From assembly GCF_019973375.1 (NCBI RefSeq), contig NZ_BPTV01000001.1, positions 1,302,001 through 1,366,000 on the forward strand: 64,000 nt of DNA, in the 5' to 3' direction. The notes below the pieces were generated by a model, which was not told where the DNA came from, made no database searches, and saw only the letters and a list, made by a program, of their open reading frames with translations. The translations under genes were made by a program, and so were the position numbers. Source of the stretch: Prevotella lacticifex (lineage in GTDB: Bacteria > Bacteroidota > Bacteroidia > Bacteroidales > Bacteroidaceae). Shown here piece by piece: positions 52,978 to 61,746 of this stretch; the first letter of the stretch is position 1; every line of letters begins with the position of its first letter.

Positions 52978-53571
52978 TTATTTGTCGTTGCCGCGCACCT
53001 TGTTGAAGATGGCCACAAGATATCCTAAGGTGAGGAATGCTCCCGGCGGCAGGACGAAGAGCAGAACGTTGGTGACTTCGGGCAGGATGTGGATACCGAA
53101 GATCGATCCAGCTCCTAAGAACTCCCTTACGCAGCCGAGGAGCGTCAGGGCGAGAGCGAACCCGAGTCCGATGCCGAGTCCGTCGAAGGCACTGGCAACG
53201 GGTGTGTTCTTACATGCGAACGACTCTGCTCTGCCGAGGATAATACAGTTCACGACGATAAGCGGAATGTAGATTCCCAAGGCCTTGTTGATGGAATCGG
53301 GGGCATAAGCCGACATGAACATCTGCAGCACGGTGACGAATCCTGCGATAACCACGATGTAAACGGGGATATGCACCATGTCGGGAACGAGTTTGCGGAT
53401 GCATGAGATAACGAAGTTGGTGCATATGAGCACCGCCATGGTTGCAAGACCCATTGAGAGACCGTTGATGGCACTCGTCGTCGTTGCCAGTGTAGGACAC
53501 ATACCGAGGAAGAGAACGAACGTCGGGTTCTCCTTGATGAGTCCGTTGATGAAAATCTTATAGTTGCTCAT
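52978..53571 (-). CDS. rnfE: Rnf complex subunit RnfE
   Basis: The 197-residue membrane protein is the partner and homologue of RnfA, with six helices, NPTFVLFLGMCPTLATTTSA and IPLIVVNCIILGRAESFA (conserved Cys). The GLGIGLGFALALTLLGCVREFLG block is also typical. It lies between rnfG (5-base gap) and rnfA (49-base gap). Confidence 0.95.
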   Translation of the reverse strand: MSNYKIFINGLIKENPTFVLFLGMCPTLATTTSAINGLSMGLATMAVLICTNFVISCIRKLVPDMVHIPVYIVVIAGFVTVLQMFMSAYAPDSINKALGIYIPLIVVNCIILGRAESFACKNTPVASAFDGLGIGLGFALALTLLGCVREFLGAGSIFGIHILPEVTNVLLFVLPPGAFLTLGYLVAIFNKVRGNDK

Positions 53572-53576
53572 TGTTC

Positions 53577-54224
53577 TTATCCTTTCTTGTTTTCTTGTTT
53601 TGAGGCTCCTGATGTGCCGTCGGTATTCTGCTTGCAGTAAGCGGCATAGGCCTCGTTGATAGCTTTGAGGAAGGCGCGGCTTGTAATGGTTGATGCGGTG
53701 ATGGCATCGACTTGTCCGCCATCCTTGCTGACTTTCAGCTCACCGTCTTTCGGGCTCAGTCCGATGACGCAGCTCTTGCCGCCCTTGCCGCCGTCGGCAG
53801 TGCTCTGGAACCATTTCTCGGCTTTGGCACCGAGTCCCGGCGTCTCCGACGACTCGAGAATTGTGTAGCCTGTGATCTTGCCGTCGTGGTCGAAACCCAC
53901 GAGAACCTTCAGGTCGCCGCCGAAACCGGTGGTAGTGCTCTCCACGGCTGCTCCTACGGGTTTGCCGCTCTTGTCAGAGGTTTCGTGGACAATGTATGTG
54001 AGGTCCTTGCCGTCGACATTGGTCTTGACGGTGTCCTCTTTCGTTACCTGGATGCCGTCAACCTTCATGACATCCTTGATGCCTTGTGCCAGAGTGGCTT
54101 TTGCCTTTTCGGCTATAGGTCCCTCGGTGACGTGGTTGACGTAAGCCAGGATAAAGCCTACCACCACAGCGACACCTACGAGCACGAGGGTCATATTCTT
54201 TAGTGTTGGTTTTAATTTCTCCAT
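53577..54224 (-). CDS. rnfG: Rnf complex subunit RnfG, FMN-binding
   Basis: The 215-residue protein has one N-terminal membrane helix (about 12-30) and an extracytoplasmic FMN-binding domain. The flavin is attached to a Thr in the motif DAITASTITSRA (about residues 174-185). ESSETPGLGAKAEKWF is a second family landmark. The tail is charged and probably disordered. An AGGAGG stretch 9 bases before the ATG is a good Shine-Dalgarno site, uncommon in this group. Confidence 0.94.
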   Translation of the reverse strand: MEKLKPTLKNMTLVLVGVAVVVGFILAYVNHVTEGPIAEKAKATLAQGIKDVMKVDGIQVTKEDTVKTNVDGKDLTYIVHETSDKSGKPVGAAVESTTTGFGGDLKVLVGFDHDGKITGYTILESSETPGLGAKAEKWFQSTADGGKGGKSCVIGLSPKDGELKVSKDGGQVDAITASTITSRAFLKAINEAYAAYCKQNTDGTSGASKQENKKG

Positions 54225-54239
54225 TTTTATCTTCCTCCT

Positions 54240-55238
54240 TTATTTTTTAGCCGGTACTTCACCGAAGCGCTTTGGCTTGACATAATAATTGATGAGAGGG
54301 GTGAATCCGTTCATAATGAGAATGGCAAACGACATTCCCTCGGGGTAGGAGCCCCAGTTACGGATGACGACGGTGAGGAAACCTATGCATACGCCATAGA
54401 TTATCTGTCCCTTGTGGGTCATCGGGCTGGTGACGTAGTCGGTGGCCATGAAGATTGCTCCAAGCATCAGTCCGCCCGAGAGAATGACCGTCAGCGGATT
54501 GGCATAGACGGGATTGGCGAGGTGGAGGAGCCCGGAGAATACGAACACTGTGGCGATGATGGCTACGGGGATGTGCCAGGTGATGATCTTGCGCCAGAGC
54601 ATGAAGCAGAGGCCGAGAATCAGAGCCAGGGCACAGACCTCACCGATTGTGCCGGCGCCACCCGTTGGGTTATTGCCGAGGAGCAGATGGAGAGCGTCAG
54701 GAACGCTGTTGAGTACCGATGGATCGTTGGTCTTGATGGCTGTCTTCATGATCGACAGCGGAGTGGCACCGGTCACGGCATCTGAGTATTTGCCGAGCTG
54801 ACCGATGAGAGGCCAGCTGGTCATCTGAGCCGGGAACGACACCAAGAGGAAGCAGCGGCCTACCAGAGCGGGGTTGAACGGGTTGTGGCCGAGGCCTCCG
54901 AACGACATCTTGCCCACACCGATAGCTACCAGAGCACCGATGATGATGATCCACAGCGGAAGATTAGACGGAAGGTTCATGCCGAGAAGCAAACCGGTGA
55001 CGATGGCTGAACCATCGGTGAGCGACGGCTCCTGACTCAACATGTATTTTGATATAGCCCACTCAAAGAACATGCAGGCTGCCACACTTGTCAGACAAAC
55101 GACCACAGAGCCGAGTCCGAAGTAAAGGAACGACACGAGAAGAGCGGGGATTAGTGCTATGACTACACCGAACATATTGCGCTCGACGGTGTCGGTGCCG
55201 TGTGCGTGTGGTGAAAGAGAAACTACAAGTTTTCCCAT
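54240..55238 (-). CDS. rnfD: Rnf complex subunit RnfD, FMN-binding
   Basis: The 332-residue protein has about nine or ten membrane helices and the covalent FMN motif DAVTGATPLS (about residues 148-157). FGGLGHNPFNPALVGRCFLL and TDYVTSPMTHKGQIIYGV are further landmarks. It carries electrons within the membrane part of the Rnf complex. It lies 15 bases before rnfG and 37 bases after rnfC. Confidence 0.95.
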   Translation of the reverse strand: MGKLVVSLSPHAHGTDTVERNMFGVVIALIPALLVSFLYFGLGSVVVCLTSVAACMFFEWAISKYMLSQEPSLTDGSAIVTGLLLGMNLPSNLPLWIIIIGALVAIGVGKMSFGGLGHNPFNPALVGRCFLLVSFPAQMTSWPLIGQLGKYSDAVTGATPLSIMKTAIKTNDPSVLNSVPDALHLLLGNNPTGGAGTIGEVCALALILGLCFMLWRKIITWHIPVAIIATVFVFSGLLHLANPVYANPLTVILSGGLMLGAIFMATDYVTSPMTHKGQIIYGVCIGFLTVVIRNWGSYPEGMSFAILIMNGFTPLINYYVKPKRFGEVPAKK

Positions 55239-55275
55239 TGGAATATTCTGTATTATAAATTATTGACTTTGTTGT

Positions 55276-56655
55276 TTATGCCTTAGCTTTGGCGGCCTCG
55301 GCCTTGGCTTTAGCTATACGCGCTTTGATGATGCCCATGACGTGGCCCTTGCCGAACGTGATATTGTCGAGCAGCGGACGGTGGGCAGGACATGTGAACT
55401 GGCATGAGCCACACGAGATGCAGCTCGTTACGTCCTCACTCTCAAGGCGTTCCCACTCCTGGGCTGCTGACAGGGTAGCCAGCAGATAGGGTTCCAGTCC
55501 CATAGGACATGCCGATACGCACTTGCCGCAGCGTATGCAGTTCTGCACTTTCTTGCGGTGAGCGTCGGCTCCCGTAAGGACGGTGATGGAGTTTGTGCCT
55601 TTGCATACCGGAACGTCGAGGCTCGCCACTGATTTTCCCATCATCGGACCGCCCGCAAGCACCTTGTTGTCGCCCTCGGGCAGACCGCCGCAGTAGTCGA
55701 TGAGCTGGCCGAAGGTGGTACCCATGCGCACAAGGAAGTTGCCGGGGTTCTTGACCTGGAGACCTGTGACGGTGGTGTAGCGCTCAAAGAGAGGCTTGTT
55801 CTTCATTACGGCCTGATAGACGGCGAAGGCTGTTCCGACGTTCTGGACAATGGCACCGACGTTGACCGGGATGGCCGGTGGTGCCGGCACCTGACGGTTG
55901 ATGACAGCGTCGACGAGCTGTTTCTCACCGCCTTGCGGGTATTTCTTCTTCAGGGGAACAATCTCGATGCGAGGGTCGCCGGCAGTCTTCTGCTCGAAGA
56001 TTTCTATTGCCTTCGGCTTGTTGTCCTCTATTCCGATGTATCCTTTCTCCACCTTTACGGCTTTCATCAGGAGGTAAAGGCCCTGGATAATCTCGTCGGT
56101 ATGCTCGAGCATCAGGCGGTAATCGGCTGTGATATACGGCTCACACTCCACACCGTTGATGATAACGCACTCGGCTTTGGTCGTCGGTGGGGGAGTGAGC
56201 TTGATGAATGTAGGGAATCCAGCACCGCCCATACCTGTGACACCGGCATTCTTCACGCGGCTGATAATTTCCTCGGGGGTCAGCTCGGGGTGGCTCTCGA
56301 CGGTTTCGAGCTTGTCGGAGCGGTCGATGCTCTCCTCCCATTCGTCGCCATCGACGTTAACGATTATCGCAGGCTTTAGATAGCCCGTGGCATCGATGAC
56401 ATTGTCGATTTTCTCTACTGTTCCGCTGACGGAACTGAAAATCGGGGCACTGACGAATCCGCCGGCCTCGGCAATGAGTGTTCCTACCTTTACCTTGTCG
56501 CCACGTTTGACGACGGGTTTCGCTGGCGCTCCGATGTGCTGACTCAGCGGGAATATCGCTTTCTTTGGCAGTTCAGCCTTCTTTGTCGGTATCTCGGCTG
56601 TCAGCTTGTGGTCGTCGGGATGGACGCCACCTATTCTAAATGTATGAAGTTTCAT
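55276..56655 (-). CDS. rnfC: Rnf complex subunit RnfC
   Basis: The 459-residue protein has a flavin/NADH-binding region similar to NuoF (GMGGAGFPTFIKL near 148). Two 4Fe-4S motifs follow (CIRCGKCVSACPMGLEP near 372 and CISCGSCQFTCPAHRP near 411). It is the NADH-side subunit of Rnf. The C-terminal Ala/Lys tail is short compared with proteobacterial RnfC. Its start overlaps the rnfB stop by four bases (ATGA), indicating coupled translation. Confidence 0.95.
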   Translation of the reverse strand: MKLHTFRIGGVHPDDHKLTAEIPTKKAELPKKAIFPLSQHIGAPAKPVVKRGDKVKVGTLIAEAGGFVSAPIFSSVSGTVEKIDNVIDATGYLKPAIIVNVDGDEWEESIDRSDKLETVESHPELTPEEIISRVKNAGVTGMGGAGFPTFIKLTPPPTTKAECVIINGVECEPYITADYRLMLEHTDEIIQGLYLLMKAVKVEKGYIGIEDNKPKAIEIFEQKTAGDPRIEIVPLKKKYPQGGEKQLVDAVINRQVPAPPAIPVNVGAIVQNVGTAFAVYQAVMKNKPLFERYTTVTGLQVKNPGNFLVRMGTTFGQLIDYCGGLPEGDNKVLAGGPMMGKSVASLDVPVCKGTNSITVLTGADAHRKKVQNCIRCGKCVSACPMGLEPYLLATLSAAQEWERLESEDVTSCISCGSCQFTCPAHRPLLDNITFGKGHVMGIIKARIAKAKAEAAKAKA

Positions 56656-57605
56656 GCTTTTGCCTCCTCTTTATCGTTGGAATTGACGGTCTTTGGCTCT
56701 TCCTTGGCAGTCGTCTGCGCTGTGGCTGTGGCTGTTGCAGGCTTTGCTTCCTCAGCAGCAGGAGCCGGTTTCGGCTTGCGGACGGGGAAGTTGACCTTTA
56801 CGATGGCTCCCGTCGGGCACTCGTCGACGCACTTTGTGCACAGACGGCACTTGTTAGGATCGATGTAAGAAAGATTGTTCTCGATGGTGATGGCGTCGAA
56901 CTTGCAGACTTTTTCGCACTTGCCGCAGCCTATGCAAGCCACCTTACAGTTCTTGCGCGCCACGGCACCCTTGTCCTTGTTCACGCAGCGCACGTATACG
57001 CGGCGGTTCTTCGGGCCTTTCTTGCGCAGTTCGATGATGTGGCGCGGGCACGCTTTGACGCAGGCACCGCACGATGTGCACTTGTCCTCATCGACCTCGG
57101 GCAGCCCAGTCTCTGGGTTCATCTTGATGGCATCGAAGTTGCAGGCACTTACGCAGTCGCCGCAACCGAGACATCCGTAGCCGCAGCCGGTCTCGCCACG
57201 TCCTGTGGCGTTTACGGCCGAGCAAGTCATGAGACCGTCGTACTCGGCCACGCGGGGCCGCAGCTCGCATGTGCCATAGCACCTCACGACAGCCACAAGG
57301 GGCTCGCTGTTGGCCGCGGCCATGCCGAGGAGATCGGCCACCTGGTCCATAACGGCCTGCCCTCCGACGGGACAGAGCAATCCTTCGAGCGAACCGCCGT
57401 CGCAGGCCTTGACCAATGCACCGGCCATGTCGGCACATCCGGCGAATCCGCATCCGCCACAGTTGGCACCAGGAAGAACCTCCTGAACTTGTCCAATGCG
57501 CGGATCTTCATAAACAGCAAACTTCTTGGAGCATGCGTAGAGCACGACAGCGGCTATCAGACCGATGGCTCCGAGAACGAGTACTGCACTAAGAATAAAA
57601 TTCAT
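56652..57605 (-). CDS. rnfB: Rnf complex subunit RnfB, ferredoxin-like
   Basis: The 317-residue protein has an N-terminal membrane helix. A 4Fe-4S domain follows with NCGGCGFAGCADMAGAL near 50. Several ferredoxin-type clusters then appear (CLGCGDCVSACNFDAI, CTSCGACVKACP, CIGCGKCEKVCKFDAI, CRLCTKCVDECPTGAI). It takes electrons from ferredoxin. A Pro/Ala/Lys-rich tail ends the protein. It overlaps rnfC by four bases. Confidence 0.95.
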   Translation of the reverse strand: MNFILSAVLVLGAIGLIAAVVLYACSKKFAVYEDPRIGQVQEVLPGANCGGCGFAGCADMAGALVKACDGGSLEGLLCPVGGQAVMDQVADLLGMAAANSEPLVAVVRCYGTCELRPRVAEYDGLMTCSAVNATGRGETGCGYGCLGCGDCVSACNFDAIKMNPETGLPEVDEDKCTSCGACVKACPRHIIELRKKGPKNRRVYVRCVNKDKGAVARKNCKVACIGCGKCEKVCKFDAITIENNLSYIDPNKCRLCTKCVDECPTGAIVKVNFPVRKPKPAPAAEEAKPATATATAQTTAKEEPKTVNSNDKEEAKA

Positions 57606-57677
57606 AATATTTTGGTTTTAAGTTTATATCGGTAAATGATTCTTGGGAAAGTTGATTTGTTATCAGGTGCTTGTGAG

Positions 57678-58094
57678 TTAATTCTCAATGTAGAACGTGA
57701 ACTTGTCACGCAGGTGCTTTCTCAGCGTATATATAATAAGGTAATAGGGGATGAGTGAGGCTATGCTGATGAGTGCTGCTTTCGGCTCCGAGTGAGTCAG
57801 CGAATAAGTTACGGCCAATACTAAAACGAGGATGACGAGGGGGAAAACGAATCCTATCATCACTGCCTTCCGGCCGGTGGCACCGCTCGTCGCCACTGTC
57901 ACCATGTCGCCGGGCTTATGACTGCCGATGGACGACTTGTCGAAAATGTCGACAATCTTCTCCTTTTTCTCGGCTGCGGTGCAGAACGATGCAGCCTTAC
58001 AGTCGGCACATGCCGATGCCTGCACGATGCGCACCTTCATACAATCGCCGTCGACCGATTCGACGACACCGCTATGTTTTATCTTTTCGCTCAT
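57678..58094 (-). CDS. SoxR-reducing system protein RseC-like
   Basis: The 138-residue protein has a cytoplasmic Cys-rich segment (ACADCKAASFC, about 28-38, as in RseC/MucC) and two membrane helices (about 78-95 and 105-122). RseC-like genes often accompany rnf genes; in enteric bacteria the Rsx/Rse system keeps SoxR reduced. No SoxR is seen here, so its role is probably in Rnf maturation or function (inference). It is first in the operon, 72 bases before rnfB, with a -7 box at 58133-58140. Confidence 0.88.
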   Translation of the reverse strand: MSEKIKHSGVVESVDGDCMKVRIVQASACADCKAASFCTAAEKKEKIVDIFDKSSIGSHKPGDMVTVATSGATGRKAVMIGFVFPLVILVLVLAVTYSLTHSEPKAALISIASLIPYYLIIYTLRKHLRDKFTFYIEN

Positions 58095-58132
58095 ATATTC
58101 AGTAACGATTTGCTATCTGTAGTTTGCAAATG

Positions 58133-58140
58133 CAAAGTTA
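58133..58140 (-). promoter_or_regulatory. -7 box of the rseC-rnf operon
   Basis: Minus-strand TAACTTTG, 38 bases before the rseC-like start. Confidence 0.65.
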
Positions 58141-58276
58141 ATACAATATTTTACAACGGAAAAATTTTTCATCGGATTTTTACTGTAATCGTTTACAGGA
58201 GCACCGGAGCCGATTCGCAGTAGAAGATTGTGATTCTTAATAAAACTTAAAATCCAATATTTGCTTTGGTCGTTCT

Positions 58277-58306
58277 TTGCCAATTCGTTGAATTTTAGTA
58301 ACTTTG
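58277..58306 (+). promoter_or_regulatory. rpmB promoter
   Basis: TTG at 58277-58279 and TAACTTTG at 58299-58306, 19 bases apart. Confidence 0.7.
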
Positions 58307-58358
58307 CACCCTGTTTGGAATAGGTATCAATTAACGAATCACAAAACGAAAGATAGAA

Positions 58359-58622
58359 ATGTCTAAGATTTGTCAAATCACAGGTAAGAAGGCACAGTTA
58401 GGTTGCAATGTGTCTCACTCAAAGCATCACACAAAGCGCAGCTTTGACGTTAACCTCTTCAGCAAGAAATTCTACTATGTAGAGGAAGGTTGCTGGATTA
58501 GCTTGAAGATTAGCGCAGCAGGTCTGCGTCTGATCAACAAGATTGGCCTTGACGCTGCTCTGAAGCAGGCTGTTCAGAAGGGCTATATAGATTGGAAGGA
58601 TATTAAAGTTATAGGAGATTAA
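58359..58622 (+). CDS. rpmB: 50S ribosomal protein L28
   Basis: The 87-residue protein has the L28 pattern: [21 protein letters not shown], then [10 protein letters not shown], and [18 protein letters not shown]. It lies in the operon rpmB-rpmG-DUF4295, five bases before rpmG. Confidence 0.96.
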   Translation: MSKICQITGKKAQLGCNVSHSKHHTKRSFDVNLFSKKFYYVEEGCWISLKISAAGLRLINKIGLDAALKQAVQKGYIDWKDIKVIGD

Positions 58623-58627
58623 TAATC

Positions 58628-58816
58628 ATGGCAAAGAAAGCAAAGGGAAACAGAGTTCAGGTCATTCTCGAGTGCACCGAGATGAAGAACAGTGGTCTGC
58701 CTGGCACAAGCCGTTACGTAACCACTAAGAATCGTAAGAATACTCCTGAGCGTCTTGAGCTCATGAAGTACAATCCTATCCTCAAGAAGATGACTCTCCA
58801 CAAGGAGATTAAGTAA
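58628..58816 (+). CDS. rpmG: 50S ribosomal protein L33
   Basis: The 62-residue protein begins [19 protein letters not shown] and has [23 protein letters not shown], the standard L33 core. It lacks the paired Cys of the zinc-binding form, so it is the zinc-free type. Followed 25 bases later by the DUF4295 gene. Confidence 0.96.
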   Translation: MAKKAKGNRVQVILECTEMKNSGLPGTSRYVTTKNRKNTPERLELMKYNPILKKMTLHKEIK

Positions 58817-58841
58817 TCAAGAACAATAAACTTAAAGTAAT

Positions 58842-58997
58842 ATGGCAAAGAAAGCGGTCGCTACCCTCCATGAAGGTTCTACGGATGGTCGCGCATATTC
58901 AAAGGTTATAAAGATGGTCAAGAGCCCAAAGACCGGTGCCTACATCTTCGATGAGCAGATGGTTCCTAACGAGGCTGTAAAGGACTTCTTTAAGTAA
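58842..58997 (+). CDS. DUF4295 small basic protein, probable ribosomal protein
   Basis: The 51-residue protein reads MAKKAVATLHEGSTDGRAYS and continues with VIKMVKSPKTGAYIFDEQM. This matches DUF4295, a family restricted to Bacteroidetes and encoded beside L28 and L33. From memory, structural work on a flavobacterial ribosome described a new large-subunit protein (bL38) of this kind; I am not certain of the exact match. It is the last gene before a strong terminator. Confidence 0.88.
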   Translation: MAKKAVATLHEGSTDGRAYSKVIKMVKSPKTGAYIFDEQMVPNEAVKDFFK

Positions 58998-59022
58998 GAA
59001 TAGACATAACAGACTATATCAT

Positions 59023-59059
59023 AAAAGGTTGCAATCCATGTGGACTGCAACCTTTTTTT
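59023..59059 (+). terminator. Terminator of the rpmB operon
   Basis: AAAAGGTTGCA pairs with TGCAACCTTTT around a 12-base loop and is followed by more T. It lies 26 bases after the DUF4295 stop codon. Confidence 0.88.
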
Positions 59060-59092
59060 GTTACTTCATGGTTTTTTCTCGCTTATATTTAG

Positions 59093-59100
59093 TATCTTTG
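59093..59100 (+). promoter_or_regulatory. -7 box of the ftsY-rimO-HU unit
   Basis: TATCTTTG, 17 bases before the ftsY ATG at 59118. Confidence 0.7.
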
Positions 59101-59117
59101 CAGCAAAATATACGTAT

Positions 59118-60074
<957 letters not shown>

Positions 60075-60127
60075 TGAAGGACCACACAGCAGTCGTTATG
60101 ACGGAAAAGTGTGGGAGATGATTTTTT

Positions 60128-61462
60128 ATGAAGAAGAATCGTATTGATTTTATTACGATGGGATGCTCGAAGAATCTCGTCGACTCCGAGAAATTGATGC
60201 GCAAGTTTGCCGATGAGGGCTACGACTGCGTCCATGACCCTAAAAGGCCTCAGGGCGAGATTGCGGTTATCAATACCTGCGGATTCATCGAGAGCGCTAA
60301 AGAGGAGAGCATCAACACTATATTGGAATTCGTAGAGCGCAAGAAACGGGGCCGCCTCCAGAAGCTGTACGTCATGGGCTGTCTGTCGCAGCGCTATCGC
60401 GATGAGTTGGAGAAGGAGATTCCCGAAGTCGACAAGTTCTATGGAAAGTTCGATTATAACCAACTGCTGAGCGATCTTGGCCCCATAAGAAGCAATATTG
60501 CCGTCGACAGCTCGATAGCCTCGCAGCGTTCCAGCCGCTTGCAGACGACCCCTAAGCATTATGCCTACATAAAGATTGCCGAGGGCTGCGACCGTCATTG
60601 TGCTTATTGTGCCATACCTTTGATAACCGGAAAGCACCATAGTCGTCCGATGGAGGATGTCTTGGCTGAGGTGCGCGACCTCGTGGCGCAAGGTGTAAAG
60701 GAGTTTCAGGTCATAGAGCAGGAGCTGACTTATTATGGTGTTGATATTTACGGTAAGACAAAGATTGCCGAACTTATATCGCAAATGGCTGATATTGAAG
60801 GCGTTGAGTGGATACGTCTGCACTATGCCTATCCTAATCAGTTCCCGTTGGAGTTGCTCGATGTCATGCGCGAGAAGCCTAATGTATGTAAGTATCTCGA
60901 CATTGCGCTCCAGCACATCAGCGACCACATGCTACAGCTCATGCACCGTCATGTGACGAAGGAGGAGACCATAGCCCTCATCCACACAATCCGCGAGCGT
61001 GTGCCGGGCATCAACATCCGCACAACGCTTATGGTGGGATTCCCCGGTGAGACCGATGAGGACTTCGAGGAGCTCATGGACTTTGTCCGTGAGGAGCGCT
61101 TCGAGCGTATGGGAGCCTTCGCTTACTCCGAGGAGGAAGGCACTTACAGCGCCGAGCATTATGCCGACGACGTTCCGGCAGAGGTCAAGCAGGAGCGTCT
61201 CGACCGGCTGATGGCCTTGCAGGAGGAGATAAGTGCCGATGTGGAGGCAGCCAAAGTGGGCACCACGATGAAGGTGATTGTCGACCGCAGGGAGGGCGAT
61301 TACTATGTTGCCCGTACCGAATTCTGTTCGCCCGAAGTCGACCCCGAAGTGCTGATTCCGGCTAATGAGCGCCGGCTGATCGTAGGAAACTTCTACGATG
61401 TGCTCATAACCGGAAGTGATGACTACGATTTGTTTGCAACGACAAATACTACACGAAAATGA
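60128..61462 (+). CDS. rimO: Ribosomal protein S12 methylthiotransferase RimO
   Basis: The 444-residue protein has the three RimO domains. These are UPF0004 (with Cys of MGCSKNLVDSE, INTCGFIESAKEES and VMGCLSQRY), radical SAM (CDRHCAYCAIP near 153) and a C-terminal TRAM domain (about 380-440). It adds a methylthio group to an Asp of S12. The stop codon overlaps the HU gene start by four bases. Confidence 0.96.
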   Translation: MKKNRIDFITMGCSKNLVDSEKLMRKFADEGYDCVHDPKRPQGEIAVINTCGFIESAKEESINTILEFVERKKRGRLQKLYVMGCLSQRYRDELEKEIPEVDKFYGKFDYNQLLSDLGPIRSNIAVDSSIASQRSSRLQTTPKHYAYIKIAEGCDRHCAYCAIPLITGKHHSRPMEDVLAEVRDLVAQGVKEFQVIEQELTYYGVDIYGKTKIAELISQMADIEGVEWIRLHYAYPNQFPLELLDVMREKPNVCKYLDIALQHISDHMLQLMHRHVTKEETIALIHTIRERVPGINIRTTLMVGFPGETDEDFEELMDFVREERFERMGAFAYSEEEGTYSAEHYADDVPAEVKQERLDRLMALQEEISADVEAAKVGTTMKVIVDRREGDYYVARTEFCSPEVDPEVLIPANERRLIVGNFYDVLITGSDDYDLFATTNTTRK

Positions 61463-61746
61463 ACAACAAGGACTTTATAACTAAGTTGTCGGCAGCCTTG
61501 GACCTCCCGATGACTGATACTCAGCATGTTGCCGATACAATAATAAACGCTATGGGACGTCAGTTTGAGGATGGCGAGACCGTTCAGATTCCCGCTTTCG
61601 GCGTTTTTGAGGTTAAGAAGCATAAGGAGCGCGTGATGGTTAACCCCACCACTGGCAAGCGAATGCTCATTCCTCCAAAGCTCGTGCTCGGTTTCAAGCC
61701 GTCGTCGGCAGTTCGTGGTCACTTTAAGAAAGGAGGTGAGGACTGA
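61459..61746 (+). CDS. HU-family DNA-binding protein
   Basis: The 95-residue protein has the HU/IHF fold: KDFITKLSAAL at the start, DGETVQIPAFGVFEVKKHKERVMVNPTTGKRM (the DNA-wrapping beta arm), then VLGFKPSSAVRGHF. It bends DNA non-specifically. It lies in a run with rimO and a second, membrane-anchored HU gene. Its last codons contain AGAAAGGAGGTGA, a near-perfect Shine-Dalgarno sequence for that second gene. Confidence 0.93.
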   Translation: MNNKDFITKLSAALDLPMTDTQHVADTIINAMGRQFEDGETVQIPAFGVFEVKKHKERVMVNPTTGKRMLIPPKLVLGFKPSSAVRGHFKKGGED

